A program made the position numbers and the translations under genes. From Ridgeia piscesae (taxonomy: Eukaryota; Annelida; Polychaeta; Sabellida; Siboglinidae): 64,000 nt of DNA. Of the stretch, positions 45,470 to 58,173 are shown piece by piece (within the stretch, counting starts at the first letter, position 1; each line of letters opens with the position of its first letter). The stretch spans positions 26,486 to 90,485 of the forward strand of contig JAODUO010001772.1 of assembly GCA_025642075.2 (NCBI GenBank), read 5' to 3'. The notes below the pieces were generated by a model. It did not search any database. It saw only the letters and a program-made list of their open reading frames with translations, and was not told the origin of the DNA.

Positions 45470-47030
45470 TATATAAGAAACAATACAATAATATAACCAT
45501 TTGTTCTACAATGTTTGTATACTGATGATATTAAAACCGCAATAATATATGAAAACAATACAGTAAATAAATTAACTGCAAGACAGGTATCTAAGTGTGT
45601 AATTTGTATGCTAGCCTCTGTAATACAATAATATTATAGAACAGTGGCTGGCTATTACACAGCTTTACATATGCTGGAAATAAAGATTGAGTTGAGAAGC
45701 TACAGTTTATAATAAAAAGCAAGACCATAAAGATGATCAGTTATGAATAGTATTCAAATGTATGATCACTTAGAAATGGTGTATTCAACTATGACAAAGC
45801 TATTTTTAAATCTGCACTACAGCATTAGTACAGTCATGATAACCGTAACACCTGTAGACTAGTCATGGAGTTGATTACATTGCAGTGTAATATATTACTA
45901 TTACACCTGTACTTAATTTCCTTCCTATTACTATTATATGATGAATGGAACATATTAATATTCGATTAATTAGATGTCAAAATATTATATATGAGGAATT
46001 TGTATTAAATATCATTATCAATAAAATGTCATGACGATATGCAAAGTTTCTATCAATAAGTCCATGCCAGGGGTAAATTTGCACGGAGTGCAATACCTGT
46101 TGGGATCGAACCAACAACTAAAACCGAGACATTAGCGGATACCATTGTTATAAACATACAATTTGTTTGATAAATTCATTCAATTACTCCAAAAAGCAAG
46201 CTGATTATTGTTGTAAGACTATGGCAACTTCTCTCTTGGCCTAGGCATTGCATGGGGTAGTGTAACAGCATTATGGACTGATAACATATCGCAGCAATAA
46301 TGTGGAAACAAATTCACAAGTGTTCTGAGAACATATTCCAACAGACAGATAAATATAAGTTAGTAAAATCAAAACATTCACAAAATAGTACAGTGCATAG
46401 TTGCATACTGGATATGTCAAATTTGGAGGAACCCAATGTTGTCAGTTCAATTTGCATGAAATCTGTGCTTTCCCAATGCACACACCAAACTATCAGCTAC
46501 ATAAAAATAATGCAATGAGAGAAATATCAAGTGAGAGCATCTAAATCATTTTAAAATAACTTTACCAATAATGGTAATAGCCATTTTATACATACCTTAA
46601 CAATGTCCATGGACTGCAGTATGCTTTTTGAGGAATCCTGGCATGGACATACGTGAATCAGGGTCCATTATACTTACCGGTACACCATTGTGTTGTACTC
46701 GTTGAGTCGCTTAATTAATATTAATAAGTTTGTTCATCGTCCTCTTTGGGTAATCCAGTACCATCATTATACGCTGATTTTGTGGACAAGGGCTTCTACT
46801 GTTAGTTTGCTCATAGGTTCTAATGGGGCTATAAATAAGCAGTGGTACTTGTAGGCATGCATCCAAGAATGCCATGTCATTAGTTTTATGAGATGCTCTC
46901 TGTGCCTAGCAATTATATATTATTCTTTGGCACAGTGGGTGCATGCTTGCTGGGTGTATATATAGCAGGGATAAAAACCTGGGATATCTATGAAAGCATG
47001 TTGCAGTCTGATGTATCGTAGAATCAGGTG
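45470..47030. other. Intergenic, nothing recognised
   Basis: AT-rich. Short frames only. Confidence 0.35.
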
Positions 47031-47039
47031 GTGAGAAAG

Positions 47040-47870
47040 ATGCAGCAGTGCACCTGCAGGAGGACGGCAACAATCTCCAAGAGTGGGAGAAGACCTGGCT
47101 AATATATTTCCACCCAGATAAATGTGAAATTCTAAAGTTTAAACCCACCAACTCTGAGTAGTATATTCATGATCACATATTATCCCTTGCCATAGCCTAC
47201 AACCCTAAATCGAAGAAAGAGAAACTTAGACATTGACATGGCGATCCATCATGGAGAACGGCTACACAACACTGCAAAGCACCTAGGCGTAAATATAAAT
47301 AGCAAACTGTCCTGGAACTACCAAGTAGATGCTGTCACAAAGAAAGCCAATAGCACCCTTATCTTTCTTAGACATAACACCAGCAGATGCCCAAGCTCAG
47401 TAAAATTATACTGAACATTATCAAACCTTTGTTAGACCAACACTTGAATACGCTTCTATCATCTGGGACCCCACCACTAAACAAAACATCAACAAACTTG
47501 AAATGGTGCAAAGGCGAGCCGCCAGATATGTACATAACATACATAACTCTACACAGTGACTGGCTGCGCCACAGTAGTCCAACTGCAATGACCCAAAACT
47601 GAATTGGCAGTCCCCAGAACACCATAGACACACAGCTAGGCTCACTGAATCAAGGTTCACTATGATGTACACAATTCTGCACGGGCTAACTTGACATCCC
47701 TCTGTACATACACCCAGCCAGCATGCACTCACTGACACTGTGCCACAGAACATTGATTTATAGCTGCTTGGAACAAACTAACACCCAAAACAGTAAATGC
47801 TACCTCTCATCTTGTGAGGGAGCATGTGTATGATTTGAGACTCAAGCAGTGCCTGGAGGCTTGACAACAC
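47040..47870 (+). mobile_element. LINE reverse-transcriptase fragment
   Basis: In pieces it reads NNLQEWEKTWLIYFHPDKCE (about 47070-47125), HLGVNINSKLSWNYQVD, then IRPLLEYAS-like sequence and NKLEMVQRRAARYVHN-like sequence. This is the distal RT and thumb of a CR1/Jockey-type LINE, with many frameshifts. Confidence 0.75.
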
Positions 47871-48461
47871 TGAACTAGGCAGTGACCGCTGATTTTAACC
47901 CGCACTTGCACTTTTACTATAAACATTTAAAACCATTATTATTTATTATTACTTGAATTAGCGCACACCACCCATGAAATCTGCACATTTTACGGTAGTG
48001 GATTACTGAAAGAAGAAGGCTGAATAGCCACGTCTGAAAGCCAAGGCCCAAGTCCAAGACAAGTGAAGTCACACTCGTAGTCAAAGACGTGCTTTCAACA
48101 TTGCAATGGAATGTCGAGTGTTGCGATCTTGCCTTTACGCCTCAGCATATACGTCGCAACGACTTTACAACACAAAGGTCTATCAAACATACCACATCAG
48201 TCAAGATGACGATGAAAACAATGAGTAAAGGCGAAAACAACACTGCCTGCCGGAAATATCTTGTTTACATGTATCATTGCGCATGTCTGACAGCGCTTTT
48301 CACTGGAATTCCCTTCGTTGAGGTCTAAACCAATCAGTGAATTCTAATTGACGTGGCTCGCCAGGTCATTTTTTTCGTCTTTTGCATCTTTTTATCTTAA
48401 AATGGCATATATGTGAAAATAAGTTGATAGGTAGTTGAGGAAAACAATATATAGTGTATGG

Positions 48462-48596
48462 GGAATGCTGGTTTACTGGGGATGACATTTTGGGCATTTA
48501 GGATTTTTTTTCAAAACAAAACAAGCTCCACCCACTGAGTCTGAGGTACGAAATGCGCACAGGCCGAAGGCGAAACTGCACGGTGATCTGACCTAC
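48462..48596. repeat. Dispersed direct repeat, copy 2 (partner 42790-42920)
   Basis: See shared blocks at 42790-42920. This copy has two small insertions (CTGAGT and GAAGGC). Confidence 0.85.
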
Positions 48597-48881
48597 ACTT
48601 ACTTACGGTAATCGCCGAGATATGCGAGTTTGTTTTATAACTGGTATTAGTTACAGGAATGTGAATGATTTATTTTGTAACCCAGGTGGTGTATATGTAC
48701 ATAAGGTATATGAGGGGAAGTTTGCCGGCGGTAACAAATAGTTTTCATGGTTATGTGAGAAAGTAATAGATCGCTCGGGTTCGAGTCGTCATCGTTCAGT
48801 GAATTCAAAAGAACCTGTGCTCGGTCTTGAAACAATCTACGGTAAAATTGTCGGCGACATCGTTCGGCTGAAGTCTAACGT

Positions 48882-49043
48882 GTGCACCGTGGGGTCTGTA
48901 CTAGTGTTGTGCACCGTGGGGTCTGTACTAGTGTTGTGCACCGTGGGGTCTGTACTAGTGTTGTGCACCGTGGGGTCTGTACTAGTGTTGTGCACCGTGG
49001 GGTCTGTACTAGTGTTGTGCACCGTGGGGTCTGTACTAGTGTT
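48882..49043 (+). repeat. Perfect 27-bp tandem repeat, six copies
   Basis: The unit begins GTGCACCGTGGGGTCTGTAC and the six copies are identical. Being 27 bp long it keeps both strands open in frame (VCTVGSVLVL-type and HNTSTDPTV-type repeats), but no flanking coding evidence supports a protein. Confidence 0.97.
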
Positions 49044-49049
49044 GTGCAG

Positions 49050-50285
49050 CCATTTCATTGCCGACTGGCGCTTCGCAGGAAACGTTTTCGCATTTAGAAT
49101 ACGGAAGAATCTCTATCGTTTCACAGCGCCTAGCTTCTCCTCTTTTGTTTTTGCGTCCGCATGCCTGACACTCAGGCATTTTGCTAATGGTAGATTGATA
49201 TAAGAAATTTAAACCACGTCGATATATTGTGTTTGGACGAATACTCATAGTGATTTTTGAATAGGCCTAGATCCCCAGAGATATGAGAATGTGACACCAT
49301 TGCAGTACTCACAGCTTTCTTTGAGAAATCACTCTTTTTCACACTAACTTCATTTTCACGATAACAAATTATCAATGCAATTGATAACAGGATGGCCTTA
49401 CACAAATCACAATGAAATAATGAGTAGGTATGCAAATCAGGATTATGAAAACAAAATCAAGATACGGGCGAAACAGTGTGCATCAAATACATTTTTATTT
49501 TGATATCTCGAGAACTGCGGATGTTATGATATTTTACCTACCACAATATAAAATCAATCTAAACTATTCGGGTTTTCATGCACAGAAAGTTCACTAATAT
49601 TTCAAAGTGCTTATTGCACCAGAATTTTCGCATGCGTTGCTAGATATGGAACACATGTGATAACGATGCACAGCTCACAGCATTATCTGTGAAATCACAG
49701 GTTTTTGTTTAAATACATTTCCAGTTTCCGTTGTAACTATGTTTTCATTGAAAATCACTGAAGGGGTGATCATACATACACGACCATAACATATTTATTT
49801 TCGGTTTTTTTCAAAACAAAAGAACAAAATCACTGACTAACAATCATGCGGTGTCCTTCGGTAGATATGGAAACTTGGTGAGAGTATTGCAAAACACGCA
49901 GTATAGCATGTGAAATCACTATTTTAAATAGTGTTCCCAGTTTTCCAGTGATATTCGGTCGGGGCATTTGTCGTGCATTTGGTGATGTCGTAGTTTTCGT
50001 TTTCAATAAGAGGCTGACATTGTTCGCGAATAGTGTGCCTGGTCGTCCAGTACGTCAATCTACACACGTTAATTTCGTTTTGAAATTGATACAAACGTAC
50101 ATACATTACATATTATTAGACAATACAATGTCGCTGTCATATGAGCCACCATAATTTCGTGGTGAAAACTAATATAGTCCGTTATAAAAAGTGTATCTCA
50201 TGTTTTGTTTATATAAGACACTATTAAAATGTTATATAATAACACGTTTATATCTTGTAGTAATACATGTTTTAATCTTTTTTTT
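49050..50285. other. Intergenic, weak internal similarity only
   Basis: Blocks near 49290, 49670 and 49885 share '..gca..actcacag...t.tgaaatcac', possibly old tandem units. No gene recognised. Confidence 0.3.
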
Positions 50286-50289
50286 AATG

Positions 50290-50900
50290 CCAATCTTTTC
50301 GAACGGGTATTATAAATTAAATTAGTATCTAAAGTCAATTATAGAAAGTTAAAGGCATACACTCTTTCAATATATGCATCATGTATTTTAAGTGTAAGAG
50401 TTTTCTTACCATTTTAATAACCATATGAAAAACCATGCAATTAGTTTTTGCTTTATTTAATAATAATCTATATTTATTTAGCCATTCATTAATTTTAGAA
50501 CGTTCTTCATTTGTTATTTTTTGTATATACTATTGAGTGTGGTTTTGCTCAGGTAATTTTTTATAAATGACAAATAATAGAGATCCAATGAGAGAACCTT
50601 GTGGAACACCGATTACTATAGATAAGCATATTTGAATTTACATGTTCAATTTCAATATATTGTTTTCTGTTTTGTAAACCACTTTAGAACAATTGCAAGG
50701 TTGTGTCATTTAGGCCATAGTATGCTAACTTATTAAGTAAAATGCTTTGCAAAGCCTTTGAAAAGTCGAGAAATACATACATTGGTATATCATTTTTATT
50801 CGTTGTAGCCACAAATCTATCAAATAACTCAAAACGTATTATATTGAACATGTAGTTCTAAAACCGTACTGATAATCAGATAGAAATAATTTCTATGAAA
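50290..50900 (-). mobile_element. LINE reverse-transcriptase fragment
   Basis: On the minus strand, pieces of SQYGFR, FLDFSKAFKAFY-like, YGLNDTTLQLF..WF..RKQY and GVPQGSLIGSLLFVIY follow in RT order, then INEWLNKYRLLLN. Heavily decayed. Confidence 0.65.
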
Positions 50901-51239
50901 TAGGTTATTTATATTTTTATTAACATTATATTTATCTATATTTTGCTACCTTTGTTTTTATTACATTGTGAAATGATCTGTGCTAGATTTGTAAATAATT
51001 ATTAAATGCATTTGCAATATCTTTTCATCAGTTATTTGTTTACCATTGTCTATAAAATGTAATTGCTAAACACGTATTTATTACATGTCGAAAAGTATCT
51101 AAAAAGTACGCCCCACCAACCATTTGTCAGCAGAATTATTGAGGAAACTATTTCCGTGTTACACACGGTATAACCTTTCAGCGGTAGCGTCTTTGTTGAC
51201 AAATGTCAGTTTACAAGATCGAACAGAGTGCCAACACTT

Positions 51240-51720
51240 TATCCGAAATTCTGTCGACGATTATAATATATGAAGGTCAGCAATACACATGTTAAGTTAA
51301 ATAGATGTTCTGCCAAAACGTATACTCTCAATATGTGGAACGTTTTAGAAATATACCACCGATCGAACAGTGCTCTGCGCCATGTATTATGCCGGACTGC
51401 TGTGGCCAGTGTGGGCTGTGGCTTTGTTTTGCAAGAATTCGGCACTAGTGTATAAACCTGACCCATCCCAATGTTGGCTACATTTCATAATTCATTGCAT
51501 TATTTCAATCATTCAACATAATCCCACGTATACTTACGTTTTGTAGATTTTGCGTCTTTTAGTACCCCAATAAGGCCACGAAAGACGGTGTGGACTGTGG
51601 TAGGTATTCATGTTACCATTGTAGATAAGCGTCACAAAATGAATTACATTAAGTCTAAGACACAATATTTCATTTGTATAGCATAAACATACCTGGAAAT
51701 ATTTTGAATGATTGAATTAA
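51240..51720. repeat. Segmental duplication, unit 1 (uninterrupted)
   Basis: Collinear with 52970-53240 joined to 54470-54650 ('tatatgaaggtcagca.tac', 'gaacagtgct.tgcgccatgta', 'ccaatgttggctacatttcat', 'aagacggtgtgg', 'tttgaatgatt'). No coding potential is supported. 51721-52630 shows nothing recognised. Confidence 0.82.
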
Positions 51721-52633
51721 AGCAACGCAGTAAAAATTGTTAAAAGGTATATTTTGGCTAAATACCTACCAATATATACCCCATCGGCATCGAGACGATG
51801 TCGCGCGAACTAATTTTCCGCGAGTCGAAATGGTAAAGCGGTGGTGGTAATAATTACAATATTTTATCAAATTTAACAAGATTGCCGTCCGATAATGAAC
51901 TCCAGATGGCAAGTGGGCAAGGAAGCCTTCGGCATATTGAGAATCCAACGCACATTATTTATGAATTATGTATATTCCGCCCATTTCAGTTATTTGTAGA
52001 TGTTGTTTTTAAACACGCCACACTCCCCACGGGGACTGAATGGCGGCCAATGACTAGTTCGTGTAATATAATAAGTTGTTTAATTTGAAAATACATGTTC
52101 ACAAACTTCATTTTACATCTTTGTCAATCAGATAATTGCAAGCAATATGGCTAAACTTTCGGTAAGCCCAATTGTGACGTCAGACAGGACACGTACTGGA
52201 ATCAGGCGCAGTGTTTCTTTGCATTCAGAGCATGTTTATAAGGATAACATTTGGATCGAAACGAGCGTCAAAATGAATTATTGTGCGATAATCTGATGTA
52301 CCACAAACACTGTTCATCATAAGGAACACACATTTATCTTAAGATTCCTTACGAATATTTTGTATAAACAAATTGTGGCCATTTGTTTCACGGATGGCTG
52401 TCTGAGGCTGAGCTTCGAGATCACCGCAGTCTTCGGTTAATTGTCAAAGTAATTATTATGTCGATTGCAGCCGCCGTGTCATGTTCAATTTCAGGACAAA
52501 TACATTACAAACAGATCGTGTGTATTTAACGTAAGAAATAAACGGTGTGTATAAACAAACAAATTATTTTAGTGAAGGAGGAGTTGTATATTTAAAATAA
52601 CTCTTTAAATCCTGGAGTAGAATCCCAATTGTT

Positions 52634-52710
52634 ACCGTGGCTAGATTGGTAGATGCGTTTGCTAGGCGGGTTAGCTTTTACAATCGGAAAACACCGGCTC
52701 AAAACACACG
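52634..52710 (+). mobile_element. Possible tRNA-derived SINE head
   Basis: GTGGCTAGATTGGTAGATGC (box A-like) and, about 45 bp later, CCGGCTCAAAAC (degenerate box B). No second copy in the window. Confidence 0.35.
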
Positions 52711-52969
52711 CGAAACCATTGTGTTTTGTCATATTTTGTGTCACTTTTCACAAAATAAAATTATTAATGAAATCAACAAGCAATGGTGTAGACAACTGTT
52801 TGTATTTCTTTTATTTTTATTGTAATTCTTTATTCGCAACGAAAATGAAAATATGATAATTGTATAATTCTTATAACGATGAAGCAATTATGTATGCTAA
52901 CAAATGCGAATGTTCATTAGTTTTAATGTTACAGTTCTTACAATCTCGAGAATACAATAGGGACGTTTC

Positions 52970-53240
52970 TGTCGTCGAATATAGTATATGAAGGTCAGCA
53001 GTACGCTTTAAATTAAAAGCATCTACAGCCCAAACTTCTGTTTTCAATATCTGGAACGTTTTAACCAATCGAACAGTGCTATGCGCCATGTATAAAATGG
53101 ATAATGGACTGTGAATGAGAACTAAATAATTGAATTGAGTGCCATTTCTGGCAAGAATTAAGCACTAGTGTAGAATCCTGACCCACACCAATGTTGGCTA
53201 CATTTCATACTTCACTGCCTTCTTTCAGTCATTCAACATC
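52970..53240. repeat. Segmental duplication, unit 2, left part
   Basis: Matches 51240-51520. Interrupted at 'catcatcccacc' by SINE A and the TA-flanked transposon, and resumes at about 54470. Confidence 0.82.
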
Positions 53241-53243
53241 ATC

Positions 53244-53436
53244 CCACCTACCGCCGTTTCGAATTTCGTTCACCCCATGGCACATTTGCTTAGTCTTTCG
53301 GAACCGACTCTACTCTATTCTCTAAAAGCCGGTAGTCCCTCCTATCTGGTGGCCATGACTATGCCAGGGGAAGTAAAATATCCCACACAGGGGGTAAATG
53401 TGTAACTTGTGGTGGACTCACTAATTCTTACTAGTC
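53244..53436 (+). mobile_element. SINE family A, head-truncated copy
   Basis: Begins at the end of the head ('cctaccgccgtttcga') and continues through the same body as 38905-39080. Confidence 0.82.
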
Positions 53437-53451
53437 CGTGATGTCCCGGTA

Positions 53452-54426
53452 GGGGAAGGGCGGGTAAAGTGAGCCCCTCGACCAAAGTGAGCCCCCACCG
53501 TCACAGCATATCTGGTATGGAATGCAGCTAAAGCAACGATACTAGTATTTACAAATCCGCCAGGGGCCACAACTCAACGTGGTAGTTGTTTGTTTTGTGC
53601 GAAATCAAAGCAGTCAGCAGCAAATGTGTATTTTTTTACTTTTCTTAAAATAATGAATGTGCTTTACAATCACCATATTTTCATAAATGGTTAGGGCACA
53701 TAACAGTAAATGTGATACGTGGAGTAATAGTTTATATTTACTTGAATAAGCTATTTCAGTTTGACATGACTAAACGCATTAAACCCAAAATGGCTTTCGA
53801 CCGATGTTTTATGGCAAAGGCCAAAGTGGGCCCGCACGGGGCTACAGTGCGACAAGTTACACAGAGACGGAAGATATGGATAATTACAGGAAACTCTTAC
53901 AAGAAAGTCATCGAAGCCACGACAGGACTAGTAAAGTGGCTTCAACCAAACAGTTCAAAGAAGAGATGGCACACAACAGCTGAGAAAACGTCAAATAAAA
54001 TGAAGACATAGAAGGAAGACGGTGACACTATAGACCTTGTATGTATTGTTCGGAATTGTATTCTAACAACAGAAAAGGCTATGGCCGGGAGCAGTGCAGG
54101 GAATATGGCCAGTGGGATCCGTGCGTGTGCCGGGTATGAGCTCGCCGGTTTATATGTGAGATTTGCGCCGATAATTAAGTGTCATCGTTTAACATGTTTA
54201 GGGGGCCCACTTTGGCCTCCACATTTTACAAACTAATAAAATGGGTCTCTTTTTAAAGCACATCGGACCTATATTATATTTATTAAGACGAGTGCATGTA
54301 CTTAGTCAAGTGCAGGTGCATGTACTTAGTCAAAATATATAGCTAGATAGTGTAGCAAAAGTTAACTTTTTTGTACATTAATGTAAAATGAAGATCAGTC
54401 GGAACCCACTTTACCCGCCCTTCCCC
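53452..54426. mobile_element. TA-flanked DNA transposon, 975 bp (Tc1/mariner-type signature)
   Basis: The terminal inverted repeats are GGGGAAGGGCGGGTAAAGTG, 20 bp perfect, flanked on both sides by TA (53450-53451 and 54427-54428), the duplication made by Tc1/mariner and pogo-type elements. It holds one 99-residue frame (53712-54011) that I cannot match to a transposase, so it is probably non-autonomous. Confidence 0.85.
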
Positions 54427-54469
54427 TAGGGGTATGGCACTACCAAGATCAGAATCAGAAAAAAACGTA

Positions 54470-54650
54470 TATTTACGTTTTATAATGTTTGCGTCTGAAT
54501 TAGTGCACCAGTAAGATTACGTAAGACGGTGTGGTAGGCATTCATGTGACATTCTGGGTGAGAAGGATTAAGTATTTAAGATGCAATATTTCATTTATTT
54601 AGCTTAAATATACCTGGAATAATTTTGAATGATTAAAGTACAACCCGCAG
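54470..54650. repeat. Segmental duplication, unit 2, right part
   Basis: Matches 51530-51720 ('acgtata.ttacgttt', 'aagacggtgtggtaggcattcatg', 'cctgga.taattttgaatgatt'). 54651-55125 shows nothing recognised. Confidence 0.8.
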
Positions 54651-55129
54651 TCCATTTATAATATCCACCTAATGCTAAAACCAGCCACCCTATTCCTCAC
54701 GCTATGTATTCCAAACCTACAGACAAGAATTATGACAAATACCACTATGTCGTCGTCTGATGAAACAATAAATAAACATCCGTACCTTGACATGAATGAT
54801 GAGGCGTTGACGTCCAACCAATAACTTCACAGTATGTAACATTGCTGCTTATTGAAATATGTAAATTCACAATAGGAAGTTCCAATTACCCAATTCGAAT
54901 TCGACTACATAAACGGCTTTGATTACACTGATTACAGTAGGAGCAAATGCTTGGAGGAAACTCGAAGGGGTGGCGGGAGATAGACGCATGATAAGTTAAC
55001 TTAAAAGAAAGGAGCTCCCCTCGTGTGTTACTCCGGCATACATGTATATATGGTCTAGATACGACTCCATTGACAGGGAAACGACAGAAGAATTTGCAAA
55101 TTTGCGAAAACATCTAGGTAACATATTCG

Positions 55130-55375
55130 TTGGAGTTTAAAGAGCTGATCAGAGAAACTTTAAGGAGAAATTGATGAGGACTAGGATGACATGGGCCGGT
55201 CATGTGAAACAATGGGAGACGGAAAAACTGCTAAAGAAACCAGATGCCAAAAAAGTGGAGAGAAAAAGGAGGCGAGAAGACCAAGATTCCAATGGAAGGA
55301 CGACATTAAGAGGGACCTGGAAAGTTAAGAAAACATTTAGAACAAGAGCAAAGGATATAAGTAGATCCTAGATCC
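55130..55375 (+). mobile_element. RTE-type LINE C-terminal fragment
   Basis: The frame MRTRMTWAGHVKQWETEKLL, then RTLRGTWKVKKTFRTRAKDIS-like, matches the 'RR.L.WAGHV.RM...RLPKK....RRRGRP..RW.DDI..DL......W...A.DR..W' tail of RTE-like endonuclease-RT proteins. Only the tail is present. Confidence 0.65.
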
Positions 55376-55910
55376 TCCAATTTTTTCGGGATTGGGAAGG
55401 CATGGCCCACTGGCACCCCGTCTGGTTACGCCACTGGTAAGATATGGGCAAAGATACAGTTATAAGGACATAATGGAGGTGGGTCCAGATTCTGCACAAC
55501 TGCCAACAATTCGGCACTCCGCAACCGTTCGAATGACGGATACAATGTGCATGCTAAGCATGATTCACAATGGCAGGCCGCTGTACCACAATACAAGAGC
55601 AGCCCTCTAAAGGGAAGAATGAAGAGTTTCGCCCGGTTCGGTTAGATCAACGAAGTCGATATCTTTCTACACGACATCGCCGGAAATGATGCGGCAAGTA
55701 TGCAAGAGATGGCGCGTCGGCCGCGTCGTCATGACGCCACAGTGGGTTTGACGTCTGCCGCCACGCCGCTGAATGCTGGCAAGAAATCATCCCTGTCAAC
55801 ATTGAACCAGTCAGTAAGTTGTTGACCTAAACACAGTATTTGCAATCGACATATTAGGATTTCAGGGCCTCAACATTTTCCCTTGTATATCAAAGTTCAA
55901 CAGTTTTTTC
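55376..55910. other. Intergenic, nothing recognised
   Basis: GC-richer than its surroundings. No gene supported. Confidence 0.3.
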
Positions 55911-55914
55911 TCCA

Positions 55915-56115
55915 AAGGAAATACAATTGATATTAATACGGTCGTAAGCTTGACTAACATCAACGAAGCAGGCAAACGTGTGTTTTCGACATTTGTTTCT
56001 TGTGTTGAGTATGTTTGTAATAACAACTGCGACCTGTTCTAAACCCATTTTGCTCATCACACAATAGGTTGTTGCCCTCAACCCGTGATATAAGATAGAG
56101 CAGTATATTTTATAC
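55915..56115 (-). mobile_element. LINE reverse-transcriptase fragment
   Basis: The minus-strand frame reads VITNILNTRNKCRKHTFACF, then VDVSQAYDRININC, the RT block around the first catalytic Asp ('I....R.K.K.TFACFIDFSKAYDRI'). Confidence 0.6.
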
Positions 56116-56226
56116 ACATGCGAACAAACGTAATTTCCTTATAGTTCAATGGCACTCGTGGATCAGACGCACAACGCTTGTTACGATGCCCCGACGCCAT
56201 GCTCCATGCTGTTTTCAAAACATTGA

Positions 56227-56922
56227 TTAAAGGGAACCAAAAGGGAAATATTACGTGCTATGCACGTGAAAGAGCTAATACAAAGCAACCATTCTGAACG
56301 GTAATCACATTTTTAACGTCAGTGGTTTATTAGTAAAATAATTCCAAAGTGGATAATTTTACTGAAATCATCGGCTTCATAGAGGCGTCCATGATGCGCC
56401 TCTTCCTGTTGTCTGACAGTGGTCTGACCACTCAGCACGCAGAACCGGCCTTAAAGTCACGTGTCCGATTACATGCGTCAATGCTATCGCCGTTGTAAAC
56501 ACAATGTTGTAAGATACGCGAACTTCGAAGAAGGACATCCGTTCGAAGAACGTTGCTTCGAATAGGATGTTTCTCACCGTATATACTGGGTCAAGATCCG
56601 CAGAAACGTCGGCGACGTCGAATTTTGAAGTATGGAGCTGTGCAAACGATATTAGCGCGATTTTTAATCACCAAAGATAGTCGTCGAAACGGGTTACCGG
56701 TGGAATCTTCCGTCGCCATAGCCAAGTCATCAGAGCGCGCAAGAAGGTTAGTAAATATGATTAAGTCTTCTGTATCTAAATTATTTAAATCTTGTACCAT
56801 TAGACACATTGCGATGTCTGTCGTGATGACTTATGTACATATTGATATTGTTCATAAACGTCCACCACAGTTAACGTTCTAGAAGGTATGTACATGGGAT
56901 CATGGAGCCGCTAACTAGGTCC
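56227..56922. repeat. Dispersed repeat, inverted relative to 26891-27572
   Basis: Reverse-complement partner of 26891-27572 with the same two edges. Short frames inside it are shared by-products of the repeat. Confidence 0.85.
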
Positions 56923-56929
56923 AAGCGAG

Positions 56930-58165
56930 TTAGGCCGTCCGATGTTGTTATTCATTATTATTTGTTTTATTTTATCCTACTTTGAATGGTATGTATCACA
57001 TTTGCATGAACAGAGGCATAAAAATAAGGTAAAGCTACATGACCATAACAAAAAACAAAACAGCTGAATGCAAGCCAGATCATAGAAGATAGACGTCATA
57101 GTCAACGCATGAACGATAATATAGGCACTTTGATATCACTCGCTAAATAAGTTTTCAAAAGTACTGCCTTTCGAGTTTCGTAGCTACGCATGCAGTTCCT
57201 ATTTTCAGGTTGACCGCTCTGAAAGTGCCAACATGACTGCTAAATTTTCAGTAAACATATTATTCAAACATTAAAAAAATGGCATTGCGAATGTTGTTTT
57301 CAATCATGTTATTTGTTCAGTGAGAGAAGAAATTACAAATTATGTGTGCTGTATCAGTTCAGATACTCATACAACATTGATACTAGGACATGTTACAGGC
57401 TTACAGTAAAGGATGAATAATTAGCTATGATGAGACAAAACTTATGTACTGTAAAAAAAATCACTTTGCAGATTTGCAATATTGCTTTTATTGGTAGTTT
57501 CTTGAAATATTGGGGACACACTGAGCAAACAAGAAGAAACATTAACAGACTAGCATAATATACTAGATGGAATGTGGACTTCTAGATATCCCACAAGATC
57601 ACTCTATCCAATACAACACTAGATCTTCAGGTAAACACTCGGTAAACATTTGGAACCAGTTTCTTCTCCACCACAATGAGTGGAATTCTCTACCCTCAAC
57701 CACTGTGTCGCGCAAATCACTAATGTAATTCAACAATAATTTAATCCAATAGTTTAGCAAGTAAGTCAGATGATCCACCATGCACATTGGCGTGATGTCT
57801 CAATATGACATTTTGCCAGTTAACAATATACATTGTCATAGATATTCCTGTTCATTTAATATTTTGAGGTGCCAACGTTTGTGTTTATTGGATAATATAA
57901 ATTAAAGCACTTAATATAAGATACAACATGACACAAACAATGTAGCGATAAATGCTATTGTGGTCATTTTGTGAGAGGAATGTTATAGTGGAGTGAAATG
58001 TTTGTAAGACGCAGTATTATTTTACCAATTATGTATTCAATACCACGTTTACCAACATTAGGAAATTGCATGACTGAGCACTGTCAACTCTAGTGCACAA
58101 ACACTAAGTGATCATGTAATCAGTTATCATACCTTAGTTTATGTAATATGTATCACCACACAAAC
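56930..58165. other. Intergenic, nothing recognised
   Basis: AT-rich sequence up to the second hAT-like composite. Confidence 0.35.
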
Positions 58166-58173
58166 ATACACAC

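Noticed and set aside
47421..47753. 110-residue minus-strand ORF, Cys-rich
   Set aside because: Shadow of a plus-strand LINE fragment.
48799..49203. 134-residue frame with VCTVGSVLVL repeats
   Set aside because: It is open only because the 27-bp repeat is a multiple of three. Both strands are open and no domain or splice context supports it.
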